DNA of 44,657 bases from the NCBI GenBank assembly GCA_944392885.1, contig CALXYG010000003.1, forward strand, positions 1 to 44,657, given 5' to 3'. The first letter of the stretch is position 1; the number at the start of each line of letters is the position of its first letter. Origin of the DNA: an uncultured Clostridia bacterium. GTDB lineage: Bacteria > Bacillota > Clostridia > TANB77 > CAG-508. The position numbers and the translations under genes were made by a program. Of this stretch, positions 9,696 to 19,442 are shown one piece after another. The notes below the pieces were generated by a model that had not been told where the DNA came from, ran no database searches, and worked only from the letters and a program-made list of their open reading frames with translations.

Positions 9696-11786
9696 ATGTC
9701 AAATAAATTAATTATTGTAGAAACGAAGGCAAAGGCAAATACAATTAAAAAATTTATAGGTGGAAAAACAAAGGTAATTGCTTCAATGGGACATGTGCGA
9801 GATTTGCCAAAGTCAAAAATGGGTATAGATATAGAACATAATTTTGAACCTCAATATATTAACATACGAGGGAAAGCATCCTTAATTAATAATTTAAAAA
9901 AAGAAGCAAAAGCTGCAGATACTGTTATATTGGCAACTGACCCTGACCGTGAAGGAGAGGCGATAGCTTGGCACTTAGCATATTTATTAGAAATTCCAAA
10001 AAACTCTACGTGCCGTGTAACATTTAATGAGATTACAAAAGAAGCAGTACAAACAGCTATAAAAAAACCTAGAAAAATAGATATGGCACTTACTGATGCT
10101 CAGCAGGCTAGGAGAGTGCTAGATAGAATTGTAGGTTACAAAATGAGTCCAATTCTTTGGAAGAAAGTTAGAAAAGGACTATCTGCCGGAAGAGTACAAT
10201 CTGTTGCAGTAAAATTGAGTGTAGATAGAGAAGAGGAAATTGAACGATTTAATCCAGAGGAATACTGGAATATTTACTCAATATTACAAGACAAGAAAAC
10301 AAAAGAGAATTTTGAAGCCAAATTTTATGGAAAAGATGGCAAAAAGATAGAACTTCACAAAAAAGAAGAAGTAGATTCTATCATAGATGACTTAGAAACG
10401 GCAAGATTTGTCGTAGAAGAGATAAAAAAGAGTGAAAAAAAGAGAAACCCGGCTCCACCGTTTACAACAAGTACTATGCAGCAAGAAGCATCTAGAAAAT
10501 TAGGATTTACTCTAAAAAAGACTATGTCAATTGCACAAACCTTATATGAAGGTATTAATATTCCAGGAAGAGGAAGTATTGGCTTAATTACATATATGAG
10601 AACAGACTCTACAAGAATTTCAGAAGAAGCAAGATTTTCTGCCAAACAAGAGATTGAAAAACTTTATGGCAAGCAGTATTATGAAAATCGCTATTATAAT
10701 ACAAAATCAAATGCACAAGATGCACATGAAGGTATTAGACCAACATATGTATCTATTAAGCCAGACGAAATAAAAAATGCACTTACTACAGATCAGTACA
10801 AACTATATCGCCTAATCTATCAACGCTTTTTAGCAAGTCAAATGTCTGCAGCTATCTATGATACTGTGTCAGTAACAATAAAAGCAAACCAATATGATTT
10901 TAAAGCAAACGGTCAAACACTCAAATTTAAAGGATTTATGGCTATATATGTTGAGGGGATTGATAATGGAAAAGAAGAAGAATTTACAAACCTGCCAGAA
11001 ATGTCTGTAAAAGAAGAAGTAAAAAAAGAAAAGATAGTTGCAAAACAAAGCTTTACAGAGCCACCACCACGTTATACAGAGGCAACATTGGTAAAAGCAC
11101 TAGAAGAAAAAGGAATTGGTAGACCAAGTACGTATTCACCAACAATTACTACCATTTTAGAAAGGCACTATATAGAAAAAATTCAAAAACAATTGTGCCC
11201 AACAGAACTTGGAAAGGTGGTAAATAAACTTTTAGCTGAAAATTTTAAAGACATTGTAAATGTGGAATTTACAGCAAAAATGGAACACCAATTTGATGAA
11301 ATAGCAGAAGGAAAAGAAGAATGGAAACAGGTAATTAAAGAGTTTTATGAACCATTTGAAAAAAATGTAGAAAAGGTAGAAAAAGAGTTAGAGCATGTGA
11401 AATTAGAAGAAGAAGTTTCAGATGTAATATGTGAAAATTGTGGAAAACAAATGGTTATCAAATATGGAAGATATGGAAAATTTTTAGCATGCCCAGGATA
11501 TCCAGAATGTAAAAATGCAAAGCCTTATTTTGAAACAATAGATGCTCCATGCCCAAAATGTGGTAGTAAGGTTCAAATTAGAAAAACAAAAAAGAAGAAA
11601 AATTATTATATTTGTGAAAATAACCCAAGCTCTTGCAACTATATTTCTTGGAACAAGCCAAAGCCAGGTGAGAAGTATGAAGAAAGTACAGATAGAGAAG
11701 AAATAGAAAAAGAAACAAGAAAATCTAACAAAAAAAGAAAAAGCGTAACAAAAAAAACATCAAGAAAATCAAACAAAAAAGTATAA
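9696..11786 (+). CDS. topA: DNA topoisomerase I (type IA)
   Basis: Relaxes negatively supercoiled DNA. It has 696 residues. The N-terminal TOPRIM domain carries TDPDREGEAIAWH (DPDRE about 82-86). The catalytic tyrosine is in LITYMRTDS (Tyr300), and HEGIRPT follows. The C-terminal part has two Cys4-type zinc ribbons (CENCGKQMVIKYGRYGKFLAC and CPKCGSKVQIRK), then a Lys/Arg-rich tail. RBS AAGGAG before ATG 9696. It has its own promoter. A second type IA enzyme (topB) lies at 38244. Confidence 0.96.
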   Translation: MSNKLIIVETKAKANTIKKFIGGKTKVIASMGHVRDLPKSKMGIDIEHNFEPQYINIRGKASLINNLKKEAKAADTVILATDPDREGEAIAWHLAYLLEIPKNSTCRVTFNEITKEAVQTAIKKPRKIDMALTDAQQARRVLDRIVGYKMSPILWKKVRKGLSAGRVQSVAVKLSVDREEEIERFNPEEYWNIYSILQDKKTKENFEAKFYGKDGKKIELHKKEEVDSIIDDLETARFVVEEIKKSEKKRNPAPPFTTSTMQQEASRKLGFTLKKTMSIAQTLYEGINIPGRGSIGLITYMRTDSTRISEEARFSAKQEIEKLYGKQYYENRYYNTKSNAQDAHEGIRPTYVSIKPDEIKNALTTDQYKLYRLIYQRFLASQMSAAIYDTVSVTIKANQYDFKANGQTLKFKGFMAIYVEGIDNGKEEEFTNLPEMSVKEEVKKEKIVAKQSFTEPPPRYTEATLVKALEEKGIGRPSTYSPTITTILERHYIEKIQKQLCPTELGKVVNKLLAENFKDIVNVEFTAKMEHQFDEIAEGKEEWKQVIKEFYEPFEKNVEKVEKELEHVKLEEEVSDVICENCGKQMVIKYGRYGKFLACPGYPECKNAKPYFETIDAPCPKCGSKVQIRKTKKKKNYYICENNPSSCNYISWNKPKPGEKYEESTDREEIEKETRKSNKKRKSVTKKTSRKSNKKV

Positions 11787-11849
11787 AATATCAAAGTCAA
11801 ATTTAATAATAAAAATAAATTAAATATAATAAAAAAAGGGGAATGAAAT

Positions 11850-12710
11850 GTGTTTGGATTTCGCTCAGATGGAAAAAAAGTAAAAAATGCATCTTTGTTA
11901 TTTCGTATTATGCCACATATTATGAAAACTAGAGAGGATTCACAGGTTTATTTTAGCCAAGATGTGCCAATTAAATATATGGACGCATATATAGACAAAA
12001 AAGCAGAAGAAGGCATAAAACTTTCTTATATGCATATAATTTATGCTGCGATTGTAAGAACAATTGCAGAGCGTCCGTGGTTGAACAGATTTGTAATGGA
12101 CGGAAGAACATATAATCGAAATTCTATTTTTATCTCGTTAACAATTAAAAAAACATTAGAAGACGGAGCACCGGAAACTGTTATAAAACTAGAATTTACA
12201 GGTAAAGAGAACATATTTGAGATAAAAGAAAAATTAGAACAATCAATTATAAAAAATAAAGACATAAAAATGAAAAATAGTATGGACAAACTAGTAATTG
12301 CATTAGAAAAAACGCCAAACTTTATATTGAAATTGGTAGTAGGATTTTTTAAGATTTTAGATAAATATGGAATATTACCAAAGAAGATAATTGAACTGAG
12401 TCCATTCCATACAAGTGCATTTTTAACAAATGTAGGGTCATTGGGAATTGATGCAATATATCATCATCTATATAATTTCGGAACCACAAGTTTGTTTTTT
12501 GCTATGGGAAAAAAGAAAAAGGACTTTATTCATGAAGATGAAGAAATAGTAGAAGAAAAATGTATTTCTATTGCTTTTGTTGGGGATGAGAGAATATGTG
12601 ATGGTTATTACTATGCCAATTCTTTTAAACTTTTTAATCGATATATAAAAAAACCAGAACTACTGGAAAAATCAGTTGAAGAAGAGGAGAAAACATGCCA
12701 AACAGTGTAA
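11850..12710 (+). CDS. E2-like acyltransferase-fold protein (CAT/2-oxoacid dehydrogenase family), active-site His replaced
   Basis: A 286-residue protein without lipoyl domain that resembles the catalytic domain of dihydrolipoyl acyltransferases and chloramphenicol acetyltransferase. Seen are PFHTSAFLTNVGSLGIDAIYH (family F-x-x-SNLG-x-LG) and GDERICDGYYYANSF, which lines up with the DHRVIDGA active-site segment; the catalytic His position is Glu here, while Asp-Gly is kept. GTG start at 11850 with RBS AAGGGG. The last 16 bases overlap the start of trmFO, so the two are probably translationally coupled. Its substrate is unknown, and it may not be a classical acyltransferase. Confidence 0.7.
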   Translation: MFGFRSDGKKVKNASLLFRIMPHIMKTREDSQVYFSQDVPIKYMDAYIDKKAEEGIKLSYMHIIYAAIVRTIAERPWLNRFVMDGRTYNRNSIFISLTIKKTLEDGAPETVIKLEFTGKENIFEIKEKLEQSIIKNKDIKMKNSMDKLVIALEKTPNFILKLVVGFFKILDKYGILPKKIIELSPFHTSAFLTNVGSLGIDAIYHHLYNFGTTSLFFAMGKKKKDFIHEDEEIVEEKCISIAFVGDERICDGYYYANSFKLFNRYIKKPELLEKSVEEEEKTCQTV

Positions 12711-13993
12711 ATATAATAGGTGGTGGACTTGCAGGTTGTGAAGCAGCATATCAAATAGCAAAAAGAAAAATACCTGTAAATCTATATGAAATGAAACCAT
12801 TACAATTTTCACCAGCACACACTAATCCTAACTTAGCAGAGATAGTATGTAGTAATTCGTTTAAATCAAATAGTATAACAAATGCATGTGGACTATTAAA
12901 AGAGGAGTTACGAATTTTAGACTCATTACTTATTCAAATAGCAGACGAAACAGCAGTGCCTGCAGGACAAGCATTAGCAGTAGATCGCGAGAAATTTGCC
13001 GAACGAGTAACAGAAGAACTTATTAAATTTCCTAATATTAAGATTATACGTAAAGAGTGTACTAAAATCGAAGAAGAAAGTATTACAATCATTGCAACAG
13101 GACCACTTACATCGGATAAAATGGCAAATGAAATATCAAAAATAACAGGAAGTGATAGATTATTCTTTTATGATGCTGTAGCACCGATTATTGAAAAAAA
13201 CAGTATTGATTTTTCAATTGCCTTTTATGGTGATCGATATGGCAAAGGAGAAAGTAATTATATTAATTTGCCAATGAATCAGGATGAGTATAGGAATTTT
13301 TATCAAGAATTAATCTGTGCAGAGATTGCGAAATTGCATGAATTTGAAAAAAATGAAATTTTCGAAAGTTGCATGCCGATTGAAATTATGGCAAAAAGAG
13401 GAGAAGATACTATACGATTTGGACCATTAAAACCAGTAGGATTTATGGATCCAAGAACTGGCAAACGACCCTATGCTATTGTACAATTAAGGCAAGATGA
13501 TAGCAAAGATACTTTGTTTAATATGGTAGGATTCCAAACAAACTTAAAATTTGGAGAACAAAAGAGAGTGTTTTCCTTAATACCAGGATTAAGAAATGCA
13601 GAATTTGTAAAATATGGAGTTATGCATAGAAATACATATATAAATTCACCAGATTTATTAAAATCAACATATAAATTAAAAAATCATCCCAATATATTTT
13701 TTGCCGGACAAATAACAGGAGTAGAAGGCTATGTTGAATCAATTGCTTCTGGATTTGTCACAGGTATAAATGCAGCAAATCAACTTCTAAAAAAAGATGA
13801 ACTAATTTTTCCTAAAGAAACTGTAATAGGAGCACTTGCGGACTATATATCAACACCAAAAGAAAACTTTTCACCAATGAATGCAAATTTTGGGTTATTG
13901 CCAGAATTAGAGGAGAAAATAAGGGACAAAAAAGAGAGGTATAAAATGTTTGCAGAAAGAGCAATCAAACAGATAAAATGCCAAATTTTATAG
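12695..13993 (+). CDS. trmFO: Folate/FAD-dependent tRNA (uracil-54-C5) methyltransferase TrmFO
   Basis: Makes ribothymidine at position 54 of tRNA using methylene-tetrahydrofolate and FAD. It has 432 residues. The N-terminal dinucleotide-binding loop is IIGGGLAGCEAAYQIA, followed by EMKP, EIVCSNSFKSN, PAGQALAVDRE, MKPVGFMDPRTG-like residues and GQITGVEGYVES near the C-terminus, all typical of TrmFO (formerly Gid). The start ATG 12695 overlaps the previous gene. Confidence 0.97.
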   Translation: MPNSVNIIGGGLAGCEAAYQIAKRKIPVNLYEMKPLQFSPAHTNPNLAEIVCSNSFKSNSITNACGLLKEELRILDSLLIQIADETAVPAGQALAVDREKFAERVTEELIKFPNIKIIRKECTKIEEESITIIATGPLTSDKMANEISKITGSDRLFFYDAVAPIIEKNSIDFSIAFYGDRYGKGESNYINLPMNQDEYRNFYQELICAEIAKLHEFEKNEIFESCMPIEIMAKRGEDTIRFGPLKPVGFMDPRTGKRPYAIVQLRQDDSKDTLFNMVGFQTNLKFGEQKRVFSLIPGLRNAEFVKYGVMHRNTYINSPDLLKSTYKLKNHPNIFFAGQITGVEGYVESIASGFVTGINAANQLLKKDELIFPKETVIGALADYISTPKENFSPMNANFGLLPELEEKIRDKKERYKMFAERAIKQIKCQIL

Positions 13994-13996
13994 AGC

Positions 13997-14025
13997 TTGC
14001 AAAAAATAGTAAAGCATGATATAAT
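13997..14025 (+). promoter_or_regulatory. Predicted sigma-A promoter of the 14061-15661 unit
   Basis: TTGCAA (13997-14002), 17-base spacer, TATAAT (14020-14025) preceded by TGA (extended -10). It lies directly after trmFO. Confidence 0.8.
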
Positions 14026-14060
14026 ACTATTATGTTAACAGTCTGGAAAGAGGTGTTTTT

Positions 14061-14189
14061 ATGAATGAAAAAGAATACAAAGAAAACATAAAAGAAATAA
14101 AAGAAAATTTCATGAGGATGGATAAATGTAATGAAACACTAAAGAAAATGATAAAAATAGAAAAAGTGATAAATAACGAGGAGGATTAA
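14061..14189 (+). CDS. Small 42-residue charged protein
   Basis: ATG 14061 with RBS AGAGGTG seven bases upstream, 42 codons to TAA at 14187-14189, one base before the next start. The peptide is Lys/Glu-rich and should form a single helix (for example NEKEYKENIKEIKENF). It lies behind a good promoter and a clear RBS, so it is probably a real gene. No family is recognised. Confidence 0.6.
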   Translation: MNEKEYKENIKEIKENFMRMDKCNETLKKMIKIEKVINNEED

Positions 14190-14190
14190 T

Positions 14191-15661
14191 ATGGACGAAA
14201 TAAGAGATTTAAGGGCTACAATGAAGAAATCATTTTCGGAAGTTGATTCATTAAAAAGAGATTTAGCAATGAGAGTTTCAGAAATCAACAAAGAAAGAGA
14301 TAATTATGTTAACGAAGAAGTGTTAAAAGTAGTGTCGCCAGAATATTTGGAATCTAATTACAATAATTTTCTTGGATTTGCTGGGACATTAGAAGATTTT
14401 GTGCGAGAGGAACTCTCTTTAGAACAGAAACTAGAAATATTGGTAGATTACAACATCAATAGACAGATATTAGAAGGAAATAATGGAATAGAGGTAAAGT
14501 TAGACGATATAGCAAAAAGAAAAAAAGATGCCAAAGAGCAATTTAAAGAAGAAGCAGTAGAAATGCTTGGAATGTATCAAACAATATTAGACGAGAATCA
14601 ATCTAGAATTTCATTAGCAGAACAAGACATTTCTACATTGAGCAAACAAATTGAAGCAGCAGAAAGCAAGCTACAAGAAATTATGGGAAAAGATGATGAA
14701 AGTATTGCATTTGCGGGAAGAGTAAGTGGTAAATTTGATAAGGCACAAGCAATAACAAGTATAAAAGAGCAAATTGAAAGTTTAAAAACAGATTTAGAAA
14801 ATAAACAAAAAGAGCTACGTGAACTACAATTACTACAAAGAAAATATATGGCAGAACTAAAGACGAGGAAATCGGAGATTGAAACCTTTTTAAAACAACA
14901 AAACATTTATGCATTTAGCAGAAATGCAAATGGAGATAGTTCAAAAGTAAATTCGAGTGAGAACCAAAGCGATGAAGCTAAAAATCCAGTACAGAAACAA
15001 TCAGAAGAAAATGTAAGTAATACATCTAATCCAAAAAGAGTTGCAAAATCAATGTTCAAAGACTTTGTGGAGGCATCGCCAGAAAGACAAAGGAAGTTAT
15101 TAGGACAAAAAGGAAATGAAGATATTCTAAAAATGGCCAGACGTTTGGGGGCTGTTGACAGAAGAAGGCTACAAACAATATTAAATCAAAGGATGGATGA
15201 ATTAAGGCATAGTGAAATTTCATTTGTAGCAAATGATGGAACTTCTTACACTGTTACAAAAAATGCAATGAAATCTTTGGAAAACATAGAGAAAGAAACA
15301 TTAAGAGCAATGCGTGAGGAAATAGATAGGTTTAATCAAGATTTTTCTAAAAAGTCTATTGAAGAAATAGAAGAGTTTGAGGCAAAGCTAGATTATATAA
15401 GAATAGGTTCATTGCTTAGTGAGACGAAAAATTGGCGGAATAAGAAGGTTTCTAAATGGATTTTCCGCAAAAGCAAATAGTATATATGAACTTGCAAAAT
15501 CATCAGCAAGATATGCAACATTGAAAGATGAAAGAACAGTAAAAAAAGAGGCAATGCTAGACAGATTAAGAGAAAAAGTAGGAAGAGCACCAATGGACGA
15601 ATATACAAAAAGTACAACTAGACAATTAGACCGAACAGGTGCAGATGAATTTAGCAGATAA
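14191..15661 (+). CDS. Long coiled-coil protein of unknown function, read through a +1 shift at CGG
   Basis: 489 residues after one +1 shift at codon 416. No signal peptide or membrane segment. Residues about 1-60 and 130-240 are strongly heptad-like and charged (for example KTDLENKQKELRELQLLQR), followed by a Ser/Asn/Gln-rich linker (about 245-285) and a second helical half (KSMFKDFVEASPERQRKLL onward). Without the shift the frame ends 14 codons after CGG in a basic tail. With it, the reading continues for 74 more codons of the same composition to TAA 15659-15661. I do not recognise the family. The gene is one base downstream of the 42-aa ORF. Confidence 0.75.
15436..15438 (+). other. In-frame CGG, +1 recoding site in coiled-coil gene
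   Basis: Codon 416. Context TGG CGG AAT, restored TGG-(C)GGA-ATA. Homology cannot test this site from the sequence alone; the support is the long open +1 frame that starts before the site and ends with no other gene present. Confidence 0.75.
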
Positions 15662-15675
15662 ATTTTTCTGAAACA

Positions 15676-15704
15676 TTGACATTTCAATAAAAAAATGATA
15701 TAAT
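15676..15704 (+). promoter_or_regulatory. Consensus sigma-A promoter in front of the str operon leader
   Basis: TTGACA (15676-15681), 17-base spacer, TATAAT (15699-15704) with TGA just before it. It is the closest match to consensus in the window. The predicted start site, near 15711, lies inside the following hairpin. Confidence 0.85.
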
Positions 15705-15707
15705 TCA

Positions 15708-15744
15708 AACCGCAAATCGCAAATAAGCAATTTGCGGTTTTATT
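15708..15744 (+). terminator. Terminator-like hairpin at the start of the rpsL leader
   Basis: Arms CCGCAAAT (15710-15717) and ATTTGCGG (15730-15737) followed by TTTTATT. It can terminate the coiled-coil transcript. The str promoter lies just upstream, so the new transcript may begin inside the left arm and lose the hairpin. Confidence 0.65.
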
Positions 15745-15777
15745 AAGTTATAGGAAATACAATTTCCTATAACTTAA
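15743..15777. repeat. Intergenic palindrome, perfect copy
   Basis: Perfect 16-bp arms TTAAGTTATAGGAAAT (15743-15758) and ATTTCCTATAACTTAA (15762-15777) with a 3-base loop. It lies immediately after a terminator. The same palindrome recurs at 22447-22482 and in diverged form at 2011-2046. Confidence 0.75.
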
Positions 15778-15810
15778 TAAAGATTATTTTACAAAAAAAT
15801 CTTTACGTTT

Positions 15811-15899
15811 CTTCGGGAACTTAAATATCTAGTTTAATTAGATGAGTAAATAAAAAAGTTCTCGTGAAGCAAGATTTATCCTTGTAGAAACAAGGTTTT
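15811..15899 (+). ncRNA. Structured leader RNA upstream of rpsL, copy 1 of a two-copy motif
   Basis: Outer stem CTTCGGGAAC (15811-15820) with GTTCTC-GT-GAAG (15858-15869), inner hairpin TTAAA/TTTAA, an A-rich joining region AAATAAAAAA, conserved AAGATTTAT, and a second hairpin CCTTG/CAAGG (15880-15895). A second copy at 42989-43080 keeps GAACTTAAATAT, TTTAATTRGATG, AAAAAGTTCT and AGATTT, while stem bases change together (CUUC/GAAG against UUU/AAA). I do not recognise it as a known riboswitch. A role as a ribosomal-protein or translation leader is inference from its position. Confidence 0.55.
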
Positions 15900-15938
15900 A
15901 TACAAAAATAGTCAGATTTTATAAGGAGGTGAAAATAA

Positions 15939-16352
15939 GTGCCAACAATCAATCAATTAGTTAGAAAAGGAAGAAAAACATCATCAACAAAATCAACTGC
16001 TCCTGCTCTACAAAAGGGATATAACTCTAAGAAGAAAAGACAAACCAATGCTAGAAGTCCACAAAAAAGAGGTGTATGTACAGTAGTAAAAACAGTAACA
16101 CCTAAAAAACCAAACTCAGCTTTAAGAAAAGTAGCAAGGGTAAGACTTTCTAATGGTTATGAAGTTACATCCTATATTCCAGGAATAGGACATAACTTAC
16201 AAGAGCACAGTGTTGTTCTAATAAGAGGCGGAAGAGTAAAGGATTTACCAGGTGTTCGTTATCATATTATCAGAGGTACATTAGATACTGCTGGTGTTAA
16301 AGATAGAAACCAAGGTAGATCAAAATATGGAGCAAAACGTCCTAAAAAATAG
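15939..16352 (+). CDS. rpsL: 30S ribosomal protein S12
   Basis: Decoding-centre protein of the small subunit, 137 residues. GTG start at 15939 behind AAGGAGGTG. The sequence shows [13 protein letters not shown], then [18 protein letters not shown] and the conserved loops with Lys and Pro near the A site ([21 protein letters not shown]). It is the first gene of the str operon. The 277-base leader before it contains the promoter, palindrome and RNA motif. No CGG codon occurs in rpsL, rpsG, fusA or tuf. Confidence 0.98.
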   Translation: MPTINQLVRKGRKTSSTKSTAPALQKGYNSKKKRQTNARSPQKRGVCTVVKTVTPKKPNSALRKVARVRLSNGYEVTSYIPGIGHNLQEHSVVLIRGGRVKDLPGVRYHIIRGTLDTAGVKDRNQGRSKYGAKRPKK

Positions 16353-16557
16353 TAGAACATATAAAATTTAGTTTTATAAGGTTCTACATAGCTATTCAAT
16401 TAAGGCTATTTAGGAATTAATAGTGCGAAATAATTATCAATCTATATTGATTTTATATAAAGTAGCACTATACTTAAAAAGCAATTTTTAAGAGTACCTA
16501 TAACATTTTTTTATAAAATGTTACAATTTAAATCAAAATAAAAGGAGGGGAAGAATA

Positions 16558-17028
16558 GTGCCAAGAAAAGGATTTATAGCAAAACGAGAAGTTTTACCAG
16601 ACCCAATTTATAATAGCAAAGTTGTTACAAAATTAATTAACAATGTTATGTTAGATGGTAAAAAAACAGTTGCTCAAGGAATTGTATATGGAGCTTTTGA
16701 TATTATAAAAGAAAAAGAACAAAAAGATCCATTAGAGGTATTTGAAGCAGCACTAAATAATGTAATGCCAGTTCTTGAAGTAAAAGCAAGAAGAGTAGGT
16801 GGAGCTACATACCAAGTCCCAATAGAAATAAGACCAGAAAGAAGACAAACACTAGGACTAAGATGGCTTGTTACCTATGCAAGAAATAGACATGAAAAAA
16901 CAATGGCTGAAAAACTAGCCGGAGAAATTATGGATGCTGTAAATGGAAATGGTAATGCATTCAAGAAGAAAGAAGACATGCATAGAATGGCAGAAGCAAA
17001 TAGAGCTTTTGCTCACTACAAATGGTAA
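16558..17028 (+). CDS. rpsG: 30S ribosomal protein S7
   Basis: Primary assembly protein of the 30S head, 156 residues. GTG start at 16558 after GGAGGGG. Typical [38 protein letters not shown] and AHYKW at the end. The 205-base gap after rpsL contains partly complementary segments (AGAAC...GTTCT) but no T-tract, so it is probably an operon leader or translational control region and not a terminator. Confidence 0.98.
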   Translation: MPRKGFIAKREVLPDPIYNSKVVTKLINNVMLDGKKTVAQGIVYGAFDIIKEKEQKDPLEVFEAALNNVMPVLEVKARRVGGATYQVPIEIRPERRQTLGLRWLVTYARNRHEKTMAEKLAGEIMDAVNGNGNAFKKKEDMHRMAEANRAFAHYKW

Positions 17029-17072
17029 AAGTTTCATCAAATTAGATTAAAAAGGAGGATGAATAAAATACA

Positions 17073-19160
17073 ATGGCAGGAAGAGCATACCCACTAGAAA
17101 GAACAAGAAATATAGGAATAATGGCTCATATTGATGCTGGCAAAACAACAACAACAGAGAGAATATTATTCTATACAGGAAAAACACATAAAATAGGTGA
17201 AGTTCACGAAGGCGAAGCTACTATGGACTGGATGGCTCAAGAACAAGAAAGAGGTATTACAATCACATCAGCTGCAACAACATGTTTTTGGAAAGATCAT
17301 AGAATTAACATTATAGATACTCCAGGTCATGTTGATTTTACAGTAGAAGTACAAAGATCATTAAGAGTTCTTGATGGTGCAGTTACAGTTTTAGCGGCAA
17401 AAGGTGGAGTTCAACCACAAACGGAAACCGTATGGAGACAAGCTGATAAATACCAAGTACCAAGAATGGTATATGTAAATAAAATGGATATAACCGGAGC
17501 TAATTTTATGCTTTGTGTAGATCAATTAAAAAACAGACTAAAAGCAAATGCAGTTCCAATCCAATTACCAATAGGAGCAGAAGATCAATTCAAAGGTATT
17601 GTTGACTTAATGAAAATGAGAGCATTCATTCATAAAGACGATTTAGGCAAAGATATAGAAGAAGTAGACATACCAGCAGAAATGGTAGCTGATGCGGAAA
17701 AATTTAGAAATGAAATGATTGAAGCTGCTGCGGATCAAGACGAAGAATTAATGATGAAATATCTAGAAGGTGAAGAACTAACAGAAGAAGAAATTAAAAG
17801 AGGATTAAGGAAAGGAACACTAGCTAATAAAATAGTTCCGGTAACCTGTGGTTCTTCATATAAAAACAAAGGTGTTCAGGAATTACTAAATGCAGTTGTA
17901 GAATATATGCCATCACCATTAGATATTCCACATATTAAAGGAACAACATTAGATGGAGAAGAAACAGAAGCGAAAACATCTGATGAAGAACCATTTGCAG
18001 CACTTGCATTTAAAATTGCTACAGACCCATTTGTTGGAAAACTATGTTTCTTTAGAGTATATTCAGGAACATTAGAGTCTGGTTCAACTGTTTTAAATTC
18101 AAGCAAAGATAAAAAGGAAAGAATTGGAAGAATTCTACAAATGCATTCAAACCACAGAGAAGATATTGAAAAGGTATATTCAGGGGACATTGCTGCAGCA
18201 GTTGGATTAAAAGATGTAACAACAGGAAATACTCTGTATAATAATGACGATCAAATTATTCTAGAATCTATCGAATTCCAAGAGCCAGTTATCGACATTG
18301 CAATCGAGCCAAAAGATAAAGCAGCTCAAGAAAAAATGGGAATTGCACTAGCAAAACTTGCTGAAGAAGATCCAACATTTAAAGCATATACAAACCAAGA
18401 AACAGGGCAAACAATTATAGCAGGTATGGGTGAATTACATCTAGACATAATTGTAGATCGTTTAAAAAGAGAATTTAAAGTAGAATGTAATGTAGGTAAG
18501 CCACAAGTTGCATATAAAGAAACAATTAGAAACAAAGTAAAAGTTCAAGGAAAATTCATTCGTCAGTCTGGTGGTAAAGGTCAATATGGAGATGTATGGT
18601 TCGAAATGGAACCTTTAGAACCTGGCAAAGGAATACAATTTGAAAGTAAAATTGTTGGTGGTGCTGTTCCAAAAGAATACATCAAACCAATTGAACAAGG
18701 TATGAGAGAGGCAGCAGAGAGTGGAATACTTGCAGGTTATCCAGTTATTGATTTTAAAGTTGCGCTAGTAGATGGTTCATACCATGAGGTTGACTCTTCA
18801 GAAATGGCATTCAAAATAGCAGCGTCAATGGCATTTAAGGAAGGATGCAAACAAGCACATTCTGTTATTTTGGAACCAATAATGAAAGTTGAAATAACAG
18901 TTCCAGAAGAATATATGGGAGATGTTATAGGAGATATCAACTCTAGACGTGGAAAAATGGAAGGTATGGAAGCAAATGATGGAATGCAAGAAATACGAGC
19001 ATATATTCCACTATCTGAAATGTTTGGTTATGCAACAGATTTACGTTCTAAAACACAAGGTCGAGGTTCATACTCAATGGAACCATCACATTATGAAGAA
19101 GTACCAAAATCAGTTTTAGAAAATATTGTAGCAACTAGAGGAAAAAAATCAGAAAATTAG
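17073..19160 (+). CDS. fusA: Elongation factor G
   Basis: Translocase GTPase, 695 residues. P-loop [13 protein letters not shown], switch regions with [11 protein letters not shown] and [13 protein letters not shown], and the C-terminal domains IV-V ([22 protein letters not shown]). The start ATG 17073 is 14 bases after the AGGAGG, longer than usual; an ATG closer to it is out of frame. EF-G is the factor that moves mRNA during translocation, so frame maintenance in this organism is relevant to it, but the sequence looks ordinary. Confidence 0.98.
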   Translation: MAGRAYPLERTRNIGIMAHIDAGKTTTTERILFYTGKTHKIGEVHEGEATMDWMAQEQERGITITSAATTCFWKDHRINIIDTPGHVDFTVEVQRSLRVLDGAVTVLAAKGGVQPQTETVWRQADKYQVPRMVYVNKMDITGANFMLCVDQLKNRLKANAVPIQLPIGAEDQFKGIVDLMKMRAFIHKDDLGKDIEEVDIPAEMVADAEKFRNEMIEAAADQDEELMMKYLEGEELTEEEIKRGLRKGTLANKIVPVTCGSSYKNKGVQELLNAVVEYMPSPLDIPHIKGTTLDGEETEAKTSDEEPFAALAFKIATDPFVGKLCFFRVYSGTLESGSTVLNSSKDKKERIGRILQMHSNHREDIEKVYSGDIAAAVGLKDVTTGNTLYNNDDQIILESIEFQEPVIDIAIEPKDKAAQEKMGIALAKLAEEDPTFKAYTNQETGQTIIAGMGELHLDIIVDRLKREFKVECNVGKPQVAYKETIRNKVKVQGKFIRQSGGKGQYGDVWFEMEPLEPGKGIQFESKIVGGAVPKEYIKPIEQGMREAAESGILAGYPVIDFKVALVDGSYHEVDSSEMAFKIAASMAFKEGCKQAHSVILEPIMKVEITVPEEYMGDVIGDINSRRGKMEGMEANDGMQEIRAYIPLSEMFGYATDLRSKTQGRGSYSMEPSHYEEVPKSVLENIVATRGKKSEN

Positions 19161-19442
19161 TAGAAACAGTATTTAGATAGAGTGATTATAAGTTAAAATA
19201 TATTTATATAAAATTAGTAAAAATGTTTCTATCAAAATTATGCTATTTTATATGTTTACTAAAAAATAAAGCAAACTACTTGCAAAATTAGTAGAAATAG
19301 TATAAAATATCATTGCAAAATTAAATTCGTTATTAAATTTTAAAAATAATAAGAAGTGAAAAAAGGAAGAAGCTAATTATATTTTAAATTATCGCTTCAA
19401 ATCTTCAAATTTCAACTTCAAAAATTAAAGGAGGAAAATTAA
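19161..19442 (+). other. fusA-tuf intergenic region
   Basis: 282 bases, very A/T-rich, with no gene. It holds a promoter at 19280-19308 and an RBS (GGAGG) before tuf. A repeated AAATTAGTAGAAA/TTAGTAGAAACAG-like phrase occurs near 19159, 19218 and 19285. No clear terminator is seen after fusA. Confidence 0.5.
19280..19308 (+). promoter_or_regulatory. Predicted promoter of tuf
   Basis: TTGCAA (19280-19285), 17-base spacer, TAAAAT (19303-19308). The transcript would have a leader of about 130 bases. Confidence 0.6.

Noticed and set aside
14598-14914. Minus-strand open frames inside the coiled-coil gene, and similar antisense frames throughout
   Set aside because: They have no RBS, odd composition (Ser, Leu, Phe, Cys-rich) and lie opposite well-supported genes.
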